A stretch of DNA of 64,000 bases from Erysipelotrichales bacterium (GTDB taxonomy: Bacteria > Bacillota_I > Bacilli_A > Erysipelotrichales > Erysipelotrichaceae). Of the stretch, positions 7,624-15,118 are shown in pieces. Position numbers and translations under genes: made by a program. Below the pieces are notes generated by a model. It was given only the letters and a program-made list of their open reading frames with translations. It did not search any database and was not told where the DNA came from. The stretch covers positions 1 to 64,000 of the forward strand of contig CAJTJP010000008.1 of NCBI GenBank assembly GCA_910576855.1, in the 5' to 3' direction. The first letter of the stretch is position 1. Each line of letters begins with the position of its first letter.

Positions 7624-8168
7624 ATCATACTTATACGGTATGCTGTTTCTATGATGACTTCCCGTCATTTTTAACAATGCTCAAAGAAAGACTCAATACG
7701 ATCGCTAAAGGACACAGCGGCAGCTTTGAGGCTTTTTTTCATATTCAGACGGAATTACGGGAAAAGGAGCTGCTTCAGCTATTACAATGTGCGAATGAAA
7801 CAGGTACGATCGTTCTCGGCTTGATAAATCAGACGAATCGACGTGATTTGATGATCATTGAGGAGAATTTACATAGCGGACAGACGTATGAATTTGATCG
7901 TGAGGTACTGCTGCTTGGTTCGATTCAGGCAGAGGCCTTTGTTTCAAGCAGTGAAAGCATCTATTGTATCGGCAGTGTCGGAGGAAATATCGATCTTTAT
8001 CATGAGGACTGTCGGATAACGGCATCCGGCTTTTTTCAGGCAAATATTCGCATATGTGATTCCCATTATCAGAATCTGACAAGTTTTGCGCCCGCTCAGG
8101 TTTACTATAAAGAACGGAAACTTCAACTGAAGGAATTGAAGGAGGAAAAATCGTGGGTCGTGCAATAG
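7596..8168 (+). CDS. minC: Septum-site determining protein MinC
   Basis: A 190-residue inhibitor of FtsZ ring assembly that is brought to the membrane by MinD. A divergent N-terminal domain (about 1-95) is followed by the beta-helical C-terminal domain (about 97-180) with NLHSGQTYEFDREVLLLGSI and CIGSVGGNIDL, the usual repeat turns of MinC. AGGAGAAGGTAGA precedes the ATG. The gene overlaps mreD by 28 bp and minD by 16 bp. No MinE gene is nearby, as expected in a Firmicute where DivIVA/MinJ-type proteins place the complex. Confidence 0.88.
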   Translation: MVQIKIKAVNHTYTVCCFYDDFPSFLTMLKERLNTIAKGHSGSFEAFFHIQTELREKELLQLLQCANETGTIVLGLINQTNRRDLMIIEENLHSGQTYEFDREVLLLGSIQAEAFVSSSESIYCIGSVGGNIDLYHEDCRITASGFFQANIRICDSHYQNLTSFAPAQVYYKERKLQLKELKEEKSWVVQ

Positions 8169-8929
8169 CGATAACGTCGGGCAAGGGCGGCGTAGGTAAA
8201 AGCAGTGTGTGTATTAACTTAGGCATAGTATTGGCACAGATGGGATATCAGGTATGTTTGATTGATGTTGATTTGGGCTTAAAGAATTTAGATGTAATGC
8301 TGGGACTGGAAAATCGTGTGATTTATGATCTTCGTGACGTAATGGAGGGAATATGTCCGTTAAATAAAGCGATTCTTAAGGATAAGCGTGAAAATAATCT
8401 GTATTTATTACCGGCTTGTAAATCGGTAAATATTCATTATTTTAAAGGCAGCGATCTTCGACTTGTCGTAAATGAACTGAAACAAAGCTTTGATTTTGTA
8501 TTCTTAGATACTCCTGCAGGCATTGAATCCGGTTTTTTGTATAGTATTGCCTGTGCTGATGATGTGATTCTCGTATCGAATTTGGATATTACCTCAATGC
8601 AGGATGCAGATCGTGTCATCGGAATCTTGATGAAGGAACAAATGCAGTCGATTCGCTTGATTGTAAATCGCTTGAATCCGCATTTTATCGATAAGGGCAT
8701 CTCCATTCGCTTAGAGGATGCGATGAATTGGTTGGGAATTGAATTGTTGGGCTATGTTTTTGATGATGAAAGCGTAATTCGCAGTAATAATCGCGGTGCT
8801 CCGATATCCTTAGCGAAGCATACGCAGGTATATGACTGCTTTGCGGCGATTGCGAAGCGATTAAACGGAGAAAATGCGGCACTGCCGAAATATCGTGAAA
8901 AGCGTTTCCTACAGAAGCTGTTCGGATAA
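8153..8929 (+). CDS. minD: Septum-site determining ATPase MinD
   Basis: A 258-residue ParA-type ATPase that recruits MinC to the membrane. The deviant Walker A motif KGGVGKS is at residues 11-17, and LIDVDLGLKNLD and FLDTPAG carry the switch residues. The C-terminal peptide KRFLQKLFG is the amphipathic membrane-targeting helix. The start is a GTG supported by GGAGGA 7 bp upstream. It overlaps the end of minC and is the last gene of the operon. Confidence 0.95.
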   Translation: MGRAIAITSGKGGVGKSSVCINLGIVLAQMGYQVCLIDVDLGLKNLDVMLGLENRVIYDLRDVMEGICPLNKAILKDKRENNLYLLPACKSVNIHYFKGSDLRLVVNELKQSFDFVFLDTPAGIESGFLYSIACADDVILVSNLDITSMQDADRVIGILMKEQMQSIRLIVNRLNPHFIDKGISIRLEDAMNWLGIELLGYVFDDESVIRSNNRGAPISLAKHTQVYDCFAAIAKRLNGENAALPKYREKRFLQKLFG

Positions 8930-8970
8930 GGGTAAGCCATACATAGAATGAAATTTCATATTCAATACGG

Positions 8971-9000
8971 GCAGTGAGGCTATAAGGCTTCACTGCTTTA
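8971..9000 (+). terminator. Probable terminator after minD
   Basis: GCAGTGA and TCACTGC arms with a 12-nt loop are followed by a short T-rich stretch. The T run is weak. Confidence 0.55.
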
Positions 9001-9020
9001 TCATTATTATTTTACAAAAG

Positions 9021-9049
9021 TTGTATTGCATTACGGATTGCGTTATAAT
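9021..9049 (+). promoter_or_regulatory. Promoter of the GNAT gene
   Basis: TTGTAT, a 17-bp spacer and TATAAT, about 60 bp before the start codon. Confidence 0.7.
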
Positions 9050-9109
9050 AAGTTTACTTATTACAAATGATTATTTCAATGTATAAGAAACAGTGAAAGG
9101 AGAAGCATT

Positions 9110-9637
9110 ATGAAGGATGAACAGCTTCGCTTGGTAAAACCGACTTTTGCGATGGAACAAGCGGCATTGGCCTATCGACAGGAGCATTTTGATTTTAATG
9201 AACGTATCATTAACGGCAGCAGTCTGTTTGATCAGCTTGATTCCTACAAGGAATGGTTAGACAGAGTCAATGCGAATGCAGATAAAACAACGGTTGCGTC
9301 GGATTGGGTTTTGACCGATACATTTTTTGCGGAAAGAGTATCAGATCATAAAATTATCGGCATAGTAGATTTAAGATATGAATTAAATGACTTCTTAAAG
9401 AATTTCGGTCATTGCGGCTACAGTGTCAGACCGACTGAGCGAAAAAAAGGCTATGCCACCGAAATATTAAGACAGATTTGTTTGATTGCGAAAGAACACG
9501 GTATGAAGCAGCTTCAGCTATCGGTGGAAAGAGATAATATCGCCTCCGTAAGAACGATTGAAAAAAACGGCGGTCGTTATGAAAGAAGCTTTTGTTTTGA
9601 AGATAAAGAGGCAGATGTATATCTGATTCAACTGTAA
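9110..9637 (+). CDS. GNAT family N-acetyltransferase
   Basis: A 175-residue cytosolic acetyltransferase. The acetyl-CoA pyrophosphate-binding loop reads RPTERKKGYAT (the family RxxGxG/A motif), preceded by the GHCGYSVRP strand. It is followed by LQLSVERDNIASVRTIEKNGG, the conserved segment near the C-terminus. The N-terminal half, with HFDFNERIINGSSLFD, matches a common uncharacterised subgroup of Firmicute GNATs. The acceptor substrate cannot be inferred. AAAGGAGAAGC precedes the ATG, and it is transcribed alone. Confidence 0.85.
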   Translation: MKDEQLRLVKPTFAMEQAALAYRQEHFDFNERIINGSSLFDQLDSYKEWLDRVNANADKTTVASDWVLTDTFFAERVSDHKIIGIVDLRYELNDFLKNFGHCGYSVRPTERKKGYATEILRQICLIAKEHGMKQLQLSVERDNIASVRTIEKNGGRYERSFCFEDKEADVYLIQL

Positions 9638-9679
9638 TTGCCTGCGGTGATATAGCTGTAAACAACCAAGACAACAAGC

Positions 9680-9708
9680 TTGTCATTACGGTAAAATGCA
9701 CTTATAAT
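9680..9708 (+). promoter_or_regulatory. Promoter of the WYL regulator gene
   Basis: TTGTCA, a 17-bp spacer and TATAAT. A perfect dyad follows immediately at 9710-9733. Confidence 0.75.
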
Positions 9709-9709
9709 A

Positions 9710-9733
9710 AAGCTGACACAAATGTCAGCTTTT
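9710..9733 (+). repeat. Perfect 10-bp inverted repeat over the transcription start of the WYL regulator
   Basis: AAAGCTGACA-CAAA-TGTCAGCTTT lies one base after the -10 box and covers the expected start site. It could be an autorepression operator or, with the following TTTTAAAA, a short attenuator. Confidence 0.7.
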
Positions 9734-9755
9734 AAAATATTGAGGAGGAAGGCAC

Positions 9756-10649
9756 ATGAAGGAAAGCAGATTGTTTCAAATCGTGTATTGTCTGTTGAAT
9801 CAAGGGCATGTGACTGCTAATCAATTAGCGACTGATTTAGAGGTATCGATCAGAACGATTTATCGGGATTTAGATTCCTTAAGTGCTGCCGGAATTCCTA
9901 TTTATACGGAATCGGGCCGCAACGGCGGTATTTATTTGATGAAGGATTATACATTGGATAAGACACTGTTATCCGATACGGAGAAAGCCGAAATACTCAC
10001 TTCGCTTCAAGGAATGAATGCAGCCTTGGGTTTTCATAATGAGACTGTTTTGAATAAGCTGTCCGCGCTGTTTCATGTTGATTCGACGAATTGGCTTGAG
10101 GTTGATTTTTCACGCTGGGGCAATCAGGGATCGGATAATAGGTTATTCAAAATGTTAAAGACCGCTGTGCTTCATCATCAAGCGGTTCTTATTACCTATG
10201 TGAGCTCCTATGGTGAACAAAGGGAGCGAAGTATTTATCCGCTTTGTTTGTATTATAAGGCAAAGGCATGGTATGTAAAGGCATATTGTCCGAAAGAAGC
10301 ACACTATCGTCTGTTTAAGCTGACGCGCATAATCGCATGTAAGCCGACAACCGAGCATTTTTCAAATTACAGCTTTCCTGAGCATGAGGATCACACAGCG
10401 GAATTCCCTGAAATAACACTGCGCTTTTCTCATAAGGTCGCATTTCGCGTATACGATGAATTCAGTCATGAGGAAATCCAAAGACAAACAAACGGTGATC
10501 TGCTTGTCAGTGCACAAATACCCGCAGATGCTTGGCTGATCGGGTTTTTATTATCCTTTGCGGATCAGGTTGAAGTCATCTCTCCGTCATACTTGAAACA
10601 GCACTTGGTGGAACAGGCGAAATTAATCGTTGAAAAAAATAAAACCTGA
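9756..10649 (+). CDS. HTH and WYL domain transcriptional regulator (YafY/DeoR type)
   Basis: A 297-residue DNA-binding regulator. The N-terminal winged helix (about 1-60) contains the VTANQLATDLEVSIRTIYRD recognition helix. The central WYL domain (about 140-200) includes KAWYVKAYCP and YRLFKLTRI, close to the consensus ligand or nucleic-acid sensing segment. A C-terminal WCX-like domain follows. It begins after GAGGAGG and is preceded by its own promoter with a dyad that may be its operator. The next gene, a ClbS-like protein, is a plausible target because only a terminator and a short gap separate them. The ligand is unknown. Confidence 0.87.
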   Translation: MKESRLFQIVYCLLNQGHVTANQLATDLEVSIRTIYRDLDSLSAAGIPIYTESGRNGGIYLMKDYTLDKTLLSDTEKAEILTSLQGMNAALGFHNETVLNKLSALFHVDSTNWLEVDFSRWGNQGSDNRLFKMLKTAVLHHQAVLITYVSSYGEQRERSIYPLCLYYKAKAWYVKAYCPKEAHYRLFKLTRIIACKPTTEHFSNYSFPEHEDHTAEFPEITLRFSHKVAFRVYDEFSHEEIQRQTNGDLLVSAQIPADAWLIGFLLSFADQVEVISPSYLKQHLVEQAKLIVEKNKT

Positions 10650-10668
10650 CATACGTTGTCAGGTTTCC
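10640..10668 (+). terminator. Terminator after the WYL regulator
   Basis: AAACCTGACA-TACG-TTGTCAGGTTT overlaps the stop codon region. The T run is short. Confidence 0.65.
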
Positions 10669-10716
10669 TGTGATACAATGAGACAGTAAACAAAATAATT
10701 AGAAAGGATGAATATT

Positions 10717-11256
10717 ATGGGTAGACCGACGACTAAAACAGATTTATTGAACGCAGCGACAGAGAGCTATGAAAAATTGGAATCCGTTATCAATGCTTTA
10801 ACACAAGCTGAGCTGGTAACACCGTTTGATTTTTCAAGCGATGTAAAAAAGAAAGAGGCACATTGGAACAGAGATAAGAATCTTCGTGATATTCTGATTC
10901 ATCTTTATGAATGGCATCAGCTGTTGTTGAACTGGATCAAGGCAAATCAAAGTGGGGAAACAACAGCCTTTATTCCCGGCCCTTATAATTGGAAAACCTA
11001 CGGCCAAATGAATGTTGCTTTTTATTTGAAGCATCAAGCAACCTCATTAGATGAGGCAAAGTGCTTGCTTCAACAATCACATCAAGAAGTAATCGCATCG
11101 GCAAAGACATTCTCCGATGAGGAATTATTTACTAAGGGAGTCTTTTCGTGGGTAGGCGGAAGCACGCTCGGCTCTTATTTTGTCTCAACAACGTCAAGTC
11201 ATTATGAATGGGCCGTAAAAAAGCTGAAAGCACATAAGAAAAACTGCCGCGGATAA
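10717..11256 (+). CDS. ClbS/DfsB family four-helix protein
   Basis: A 179-residue soluble protein of the DinB-like ClbS/DfsB family (formerly DUF1706). Characterised members include a colibactin self-protection hydrolase. Most have no known role. The GRPTTKTDLL start, the WNRDKNLRDILIHLYEWHQLLLNW segment and the GPYNWKTYGQMN stretch are family hallmarks. The ATG at 10717 is preferred to the one at 10708 because AAAGGA then has normal spacing. It stands alone after the WYL regulator, which may control it. Confidence 0.85.
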   Translation: MGRPTTKTDLLNAATESYEKLESVINALTQAELVTPFDFSSDVKKKEAHWNRDKNLRDILIHLYEWHQLLLNWIKANQSGETTAFIPGPYNWKTYGQMNVAFYLKHQATSLDEAKCLLQQSHQEVIASAKTFSDEELFTKGVFSWVGGSTLGSYFVSTTSSHYEWAVKKLKAHKKNCRG

Positions 11257-11328
11257 TCAAACAATCGCGAACACATAGCTCAACAGCGCAGTCCCTATCA
11301 CCGCAAATGTGAAAATTCAGCGAAAAAT

Positions 11329-11381
11329 CCTTTGTCTGATAGCTTTTTTATCTGCTTCTATGATAAAATATTAGACAAAGG
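11329..11381 (+). promoter_or_regulatory. Inverted repeat able to mask the ribosome site of the AI-2E gene
   Basis: CCTTTGTCT (11329-11337) is the exact complement of AGACAAAGG (11373-11381), and the second arm includes the start of the AAAGGAGG ribosome site. A long-loop stem in the leader could lower translation. Whether both arms are transcribed is not known. Confidence 0.4.
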
Positions 11382-11392
11382 AGGGTATCGGT

Positions 11393-12508
11393 ATGTTTCG
11401 TAGATTTTTAAAGCAATTAGATGATCAAATCAATCTAAAACTGTTAAGCAAGATCGTTCTTGTTTTATTGATCGTATACCTCTTAAAGATGACTTTACCC
11501 TTGTGGGGGAATTGGTTATCCATGCTGAAAAGCATCATAACACCGTTTTTTATGGGCTTTTTGATTGCCTATATCGTTCATCCGTTAATCGTATGGATGC
11601 AGAAAAAGGGAATCAATAAAACGCTCGCAATAGTGATTTTTTGGATCTGTATCATTATATTGATCGTGCTTTTATGCTTGGTATTGATGCCGATGCTGTA
11701 TGATAAGATATCGGGCTTTATCAGTAATCTGATATGGGGAGTACGTTGGATCAGTGATAAGATCATTCAATACGGTGATTTTGAAAATTTTGATTTGGTA
11801 GACAGTATCACAAACAGTATTACGAAATATCTGTCCTCTTATGATGCTTGGCTGCCTAATATTATGAATTCACTGCCGGGCTTTATGAATTCGTTTTTAA
11901 ATGTAATCACAAATGCACTGTTTACGGTCATCATCGCTATTTATATGCTGTCAGATTTTGAACGAGTGAAGGGCTATATCTGTAAGTTTGCGCGTATGTT
12001 TTATGAAAAGGCCGATCCTTATCTGTTTAAGATTGATGAAGAGGTCAGTGTATATTTAAAATCCTTGTTGATTATTATGGCAATCAAGTTTATCGAATAC
12101 AGCTTATTTTATTTCTTGATCGGACATGAGGACTGGGTGATTATCGGACTGCTTACCGCTGTCGGACAGCTGGTGCCGTATTTGGGCGGAACGCTTGCGA
12201 ACAGTATCGGTATCATAACCGCACTTTCTTTATCACCGATCCGCATTTTCTTTTTGATTGCCGGTATCTGCGTCTTATCCAATGTCGATGCCTATGTGAT
12301 ATCACCGCTGATTCATGAAAAGCGCAGTTCTTTAGGGCCGCTTATTACATTGTTCGCGGTATTTGCGGGCGGTGTGGTTTACGGCGCATTGGGAATTATG
12401 TTCTCGATACCGCTTGCGATCGCAATCAAGGCGATCTGTGAGGTATATGCGAAGGATCCCAAGCATCAGGAAATGACGAATCATGACGAACAAAAACAGG
12501 CGTTGTAG
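11393..12508 (+). CDS. AI-2E family transporter (PerM/YtvI-like permease)
   Basis: A 371-residue polytopic membrane protein of the AI-2 exporter superfamily. It has about seven to eight hydrophobic helices and a long soluble loop around residues 95-165. The family signature region GQLVPYLGGTLANSIGIITAL (split here by GG) lies near residue 260. A charged C-terminal tail follows SIPLAIAIKAICEVY. Members move diverse small solutes or ions, and the substrate here is open. GGAGGGTATCGGT precedes the ATG. It is monocistronic and closed by a hairpin at 12490. Confidence 0.85.
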   Translation: MFRRFLKQLDDQINLKLLSKIVLVLLIVYLLKMTLPLWGNWLSMLKSIITPFFMGFLIAYIVHPLIVWMQKKGINKTLAIVIFWICIIILIVLLCLVLMPMLYDKISGFISNLIWGVRWISDKIIQYGDFENFDLVDSITNSITKYLSSYDAWLPNIMNSLPGFMNSFLNVITNALFTVIIAIYMLSDFERVKGYICKFARMFYEKADPYLFKIDEEVSVYLKSLLIIMAIKFIEYSLFYFLIGHEDWVIIGLLTAVGQLVPYLGGTLANSIGIITALSLSPIRIFFLIAGICVLSNVDAYVISPLIHEKRSSLGPLITLFAVFAGGVVYGALGIMFSIPLAIAIKAICEVYAKDPKHQEMTNHDEQKQAL

Positions 12509-12516
12509 GCCTGTTT
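12490..12516 (+). terminator. Terminator after the AI-2E gene
   Basis: AAACAGGC-GTTGTAG-GCCTGTTTT, overlapping the end of the coding sequence. Confidence 0.75.
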
Positions 12517-12580
12517 TCCTTTGCCCTTCATTCTAAAGCAGCCTCTTGTGTGCATATGATAAAACAGGAGGTGGAAGCAT

Positions 12581-13150
12581 ATGGTGGATCAAAGAGCGAT
12601 TCGCAAACGAATCCAAAAGCGGAAAAATAAAGCCGATGACCATCAGCCGGTGTTTTTTCGCTTATTATATCATACACTGATGCTGGCAATGGCCTGCGGT
12701 ATTTGTGCGTTGACTTATCTTGTGAATGATAAGCTGGGGATTATCGATGTACCTGCAGCCTTTAAAAATTGGAGCTTCACGGATGTCAGTGAATGGCTGC
12801 CGTTTGAGGGCTGGTTTTCAAAGGATAAAAAGGAGGATACGGTAGTTTCCTCATTACCGACCTATTCGCTGTTAGAAGGAAATAAATATGCGAACGGCAC
12901 CAATCAAGCAAGGCTGATGATGAACGGCGTTGTGCTCCATGTGGAAGCGAAAGACGCTGAAAAAAGCAGTGTTACCGTTCGTCAAGATAACGGTGTAATC
13001 GTTACCTACGGTCATTTGAATCAGGTTCAGGTGAAGCAGGATGAGCGTTTGAAGGCCGGTGATGTGATCGCTGACTACAATGAATATATTCAACTGACGA
13101 TGCTTAAAAATAAACAAAGCGTTGATTATAATACGGCAATTACTCCATGA
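12581..13150 (+). CDS. spoIVFA: SpoIVFA-like degenerate LytM-fold membrane protein
   Basis: A 189-residue protein with a basic cytoplasmic N-terminus, one membrane segment (about residues 28-47) and an outer LytM/M23-type domain (about 100-185). The core VTVRQDNGVIVTYGHLNQVQVKQ keeps the family shape including one histidine. The N-terminal H/D zinc ligands and the C-terminal HxH motif are missing, so it is unlikely to be an active endopeptidase. This is what SpoIVFA looks like, the scaffold that holds the SpoIVFB protease inactive during sporulation. The gene overlaps the M50 protease gene by 4 bp, which makes the pair convincing. A CATATGAT box at 12553 is a weak sigma-E -10 match. Confidence 0.78.
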   Translation: MVDQRAIRKRIQKRKNKADDHQPVFFRLLYHTLMLAMACGICALTYLVNDKLGIIDVPAAFKNWSFTDVSEWLPFEGWFSKDKKEDTVVSSLPTYSLLEGNKYANGTNQARLMMNGVVLHVEAKDAEKSSVTVRQDNGVIVTYGHLNQVQVKQDERLKAGDVIADYNEYIQLTMLKNKQSVDYNTAITP

Positions 13151-13920
13151 AACTGAAAATATCGTGGCTGTGGCTTGCGTTTCTTCCGCTGTTATTGGCA
13201 TCTCATATGAGAAAAACGCTGTTGATTCTGTTTTTTATACTGACGATTCATGAGGGGGCACATATGCTTGTCGCGCATTGCTTTCATTATCCGATCGATA
13301 AGGTGATTCTTTATCCGTTCGGCTTAAGCGCACAAATGCGCTATATCGGAATGGGCAGCATATGGAAAGAGCTTTTGATCATTATTGCCGGACCTGCGAC
13401 TCATGTCATATTTCCGTATGTATTTTCATTGATGGAAGCGGCGAATCTTATATCACAGCCGTATATGAGCTACTTATGTCAGCTGAATACATCAATTCTT
13501 GTGTTTAATCTGCTGCCGATCTTTCCTCTTGACGGCGGACGTATCGTACAATCACTGTTTCATCTTGTATTTCGTTATACGAGCGCACAAATACTTACCT
13601 ATGCAACGGGAATCATCAATTTGTTTTTATTATGGCATTATCGTATTATTCAAACAGCGAGCGCTTATCTTGTCATGAGCTTTTTACTGCTTCAGATTTT
13701 AATGTGCTGGAAGCAGCTTGCCTATGAGCGAATGGCCTTTTATCATTATCGCACGCTTCATCCTGCCAAGGGCTTTTTACGCATGAATCGTAAAAACGAT
13801 CTCTTTCGTGCTTATACAAATGTGATTGAAACTAAAAATGGCTGGATTTTAGAGGATGAATGGCTGAAAACGGTTTTTCATGAAGCACCCGAAGCAAATC
13901 GACTTCAAATAATGCTTTAA
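13147..13920 (+). CDS. spoIVFB: SpoIVFB-like M50 intramembrane metalloprotease
   Basis: A 257-residue site-2-type protease that in sporulating bacilli releases pro-sigma-K inside the mother cell. The zinc motif HEGAH is at residues 35-39 within a membrane helix, and the second ligand region NLLPIFPLDGG is at 121-131 with Asp129. About six hydrophobic segments and a soluble C-terminal part follow. Start and stop overlap the spoIVFA-like gene by ATGA. It implies a spore-forming ancestry, although no other sporulation gene is in the window. A general S2P role in cleaving other membrane-tethered factors is an alternative. Confidence 0.85.
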   Translation: MKLKISWLWLAFLPLLLASHMRKTLLILFFILTIHEGAHMLVAHCFHYPIDKVILYPFGLSAQMRYIGMGSIWKELLIIIAGPATHVIFPYVFSLMEAANLISQPYMSYLCQLNTSILVFNLLPIFPLDGGRIVQSLFHLVFRYTSAQILTYATGIINLFLLWHYRIIQTASAYLVMSFLLLQILMCWKQLAYERMAFYHYRTLHPAKGFLRMNRKNDLFRAYTNVIETKNGWILEDEWLKTVFHEAPEANRLQIML

Positions 13921-13978
13921 TTGAAATACTACCCCTTTGCTGAAATCTATGGTATAATGAAGCTCAAGGAGAGAGTGT

Positions 13979-14938
13979 ATGAAAAAGCGACTGATTTTAA
14001 TTTCTATATTCTTATTTGTGAGCTTGTTGAGCGGCTGTCGGCCGAGCAGTCCCAAGGTTGCGGTAACGAGTTATCCCGTTGAATATCTCGTTAAGAAAAT
14101 CGGCGGTGATTATGTCAGTGTTACGAATATATCATCGGACAGCTTGATTCAGCGAGCGACGATCAAGGACGATTATGAGGCTGTTTTAGATGCTTCCGAT
14201 GTCTTATTTTATATCGGCGGATTAGAGCCGTATATGGAGCTGTATTTAGATGATATTCGCTCTGCACGCATCAAAATGATTGATTTGAGCTCAATCAGTG
14301 CCTTGAATCAGTTTAAGCGCTATACATCGATAAATCTTGACGGAAAGCTTGTAACGGCGGAAACGCCGTGGTATGAAGGAGACATTTTTAAAAATATCGA
14401 TATGTACGATAAGGATCCGATTTTGTGGATCGATCCCATTTCAATGAGTTCAATGGGGTCATCGATCTGTTCCTATCTCAGTGATAAATATCCTGAATAT
14501 GCGAAAATATTCAATCAGAATTTCGACAGCTTAATGAATGACTTGGCGCGTATTGATGCCGATTATCAATCAATAAAGGATGAGGGCTTGAAAATCAGCT
14601 TTGTTTCCGTTACACCGAGCTTCGGCAACTGGCAGAAATCGTACGGAATCAAGGTATATCCGATTTGTTTATCAAAATACGGTGCAATGCCTACAAGTGC
14701 ACAGCTGAAGGCAATGAAGGACCGCATTCAACAGGACGGCGTTCGCTATATCGTAAAGGAACCGAATCTGCCTGAGGATATGCTGAAGCTTCACGATCAG
14801 CTTGTCAGTGAATTAGGTTTGATATCGGTAAGCTTAAGCAATATTTCTTCCTTGAGCGAGGAGGAAAAGAAAAACGGTGTTGATTACCGCTCACTTATGT
14901 ATGAGAATTTAAAGGTATTAGAGGAAATGGCGGATTAA
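13979..14938 (+). CDS. Metal-type ABC substrate-binding lipoprotein (ZnuA/TroA fold) lacking metal ligands
   Basis: A 319-residue lipoprotein with lipobox LLSGC (Cys around residue 20) and the two-lobe cluster-9 fold, ending in ADYRSLMYENL-like text as in ZnuA proteins. The usual ligands are replaced: the PHxxEP loop reads IQRATIKDDYEA, DPHVWLDP reads DPILWIDP, SHDAFGY reads SVTPSFGNW, and the C-terminal Asp position reads SLSNISS. Thus all histidines of the metal site seem lost, so a zinc or manganese role is doubtful. No permease or ATPase is adjacent. It lies alone with a TGGTATAAT extended -10 upstream and a clear terminator downstream. Confidence 0.75.
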   Translation: MKKRLILISIFLFVSLLSGCRPSSPKVAVTSYPVEYLVKKIGGDYVSVTNISSDSLIQRATIKDDYEAVLDASDVLFYIGGLEPYMELYLDDIRSARIKMIDLSSISALNQFKRYTSINLDGKLVTAETPWYEGDIFKNIDMYDKDPILWIDPISMSSMGSSICSYLSDKYPEYAKIFNQNFDSLMNDLARIDADYQSIKDEGLKISFVSVTPSFGNWQKSYGIKVYPICLSKYGAMPTSAQLKAMKDRIQQDGVRYIVKEPNLPEDMLKLHDQLVSELGLISVSLSNISSLSEEEKKNGVDYRSLMYENLKVLEEMAD

Positions 14939-14945
14939 CTATCAT

Positions 14946-14972
14946 GCGCATGAAAACCATGCGCTTTTTTCA
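14946..14972 (+). terminator. Terminator after the ZnuA-like gene
   Basis: GCGCATG-AAAAC-CATGCGC followed by TTTTTT. Confidence 0.92.
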
Positions 14973-15118
14973 TGAGTGTCAGAAAGAAAAGCGTCTTGTT
15001 GATGAATAGGAAGCATGCTTTTTCAAATCAGATCAAAAGAATCTGTTCATATTATGCAAAAAGCATACGTAAGCACACAAATCTGTGGTAAAATAATAGG
15101 GATTGAGAGGTTATTCAA

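Noticed and set aside
12581-13150. Active M23 endopeptidase
   Set aside because: The HxxxD and C-terminal HxH zinc ligands are missing, and pairing with the M50 protease fits SpoIVFA.
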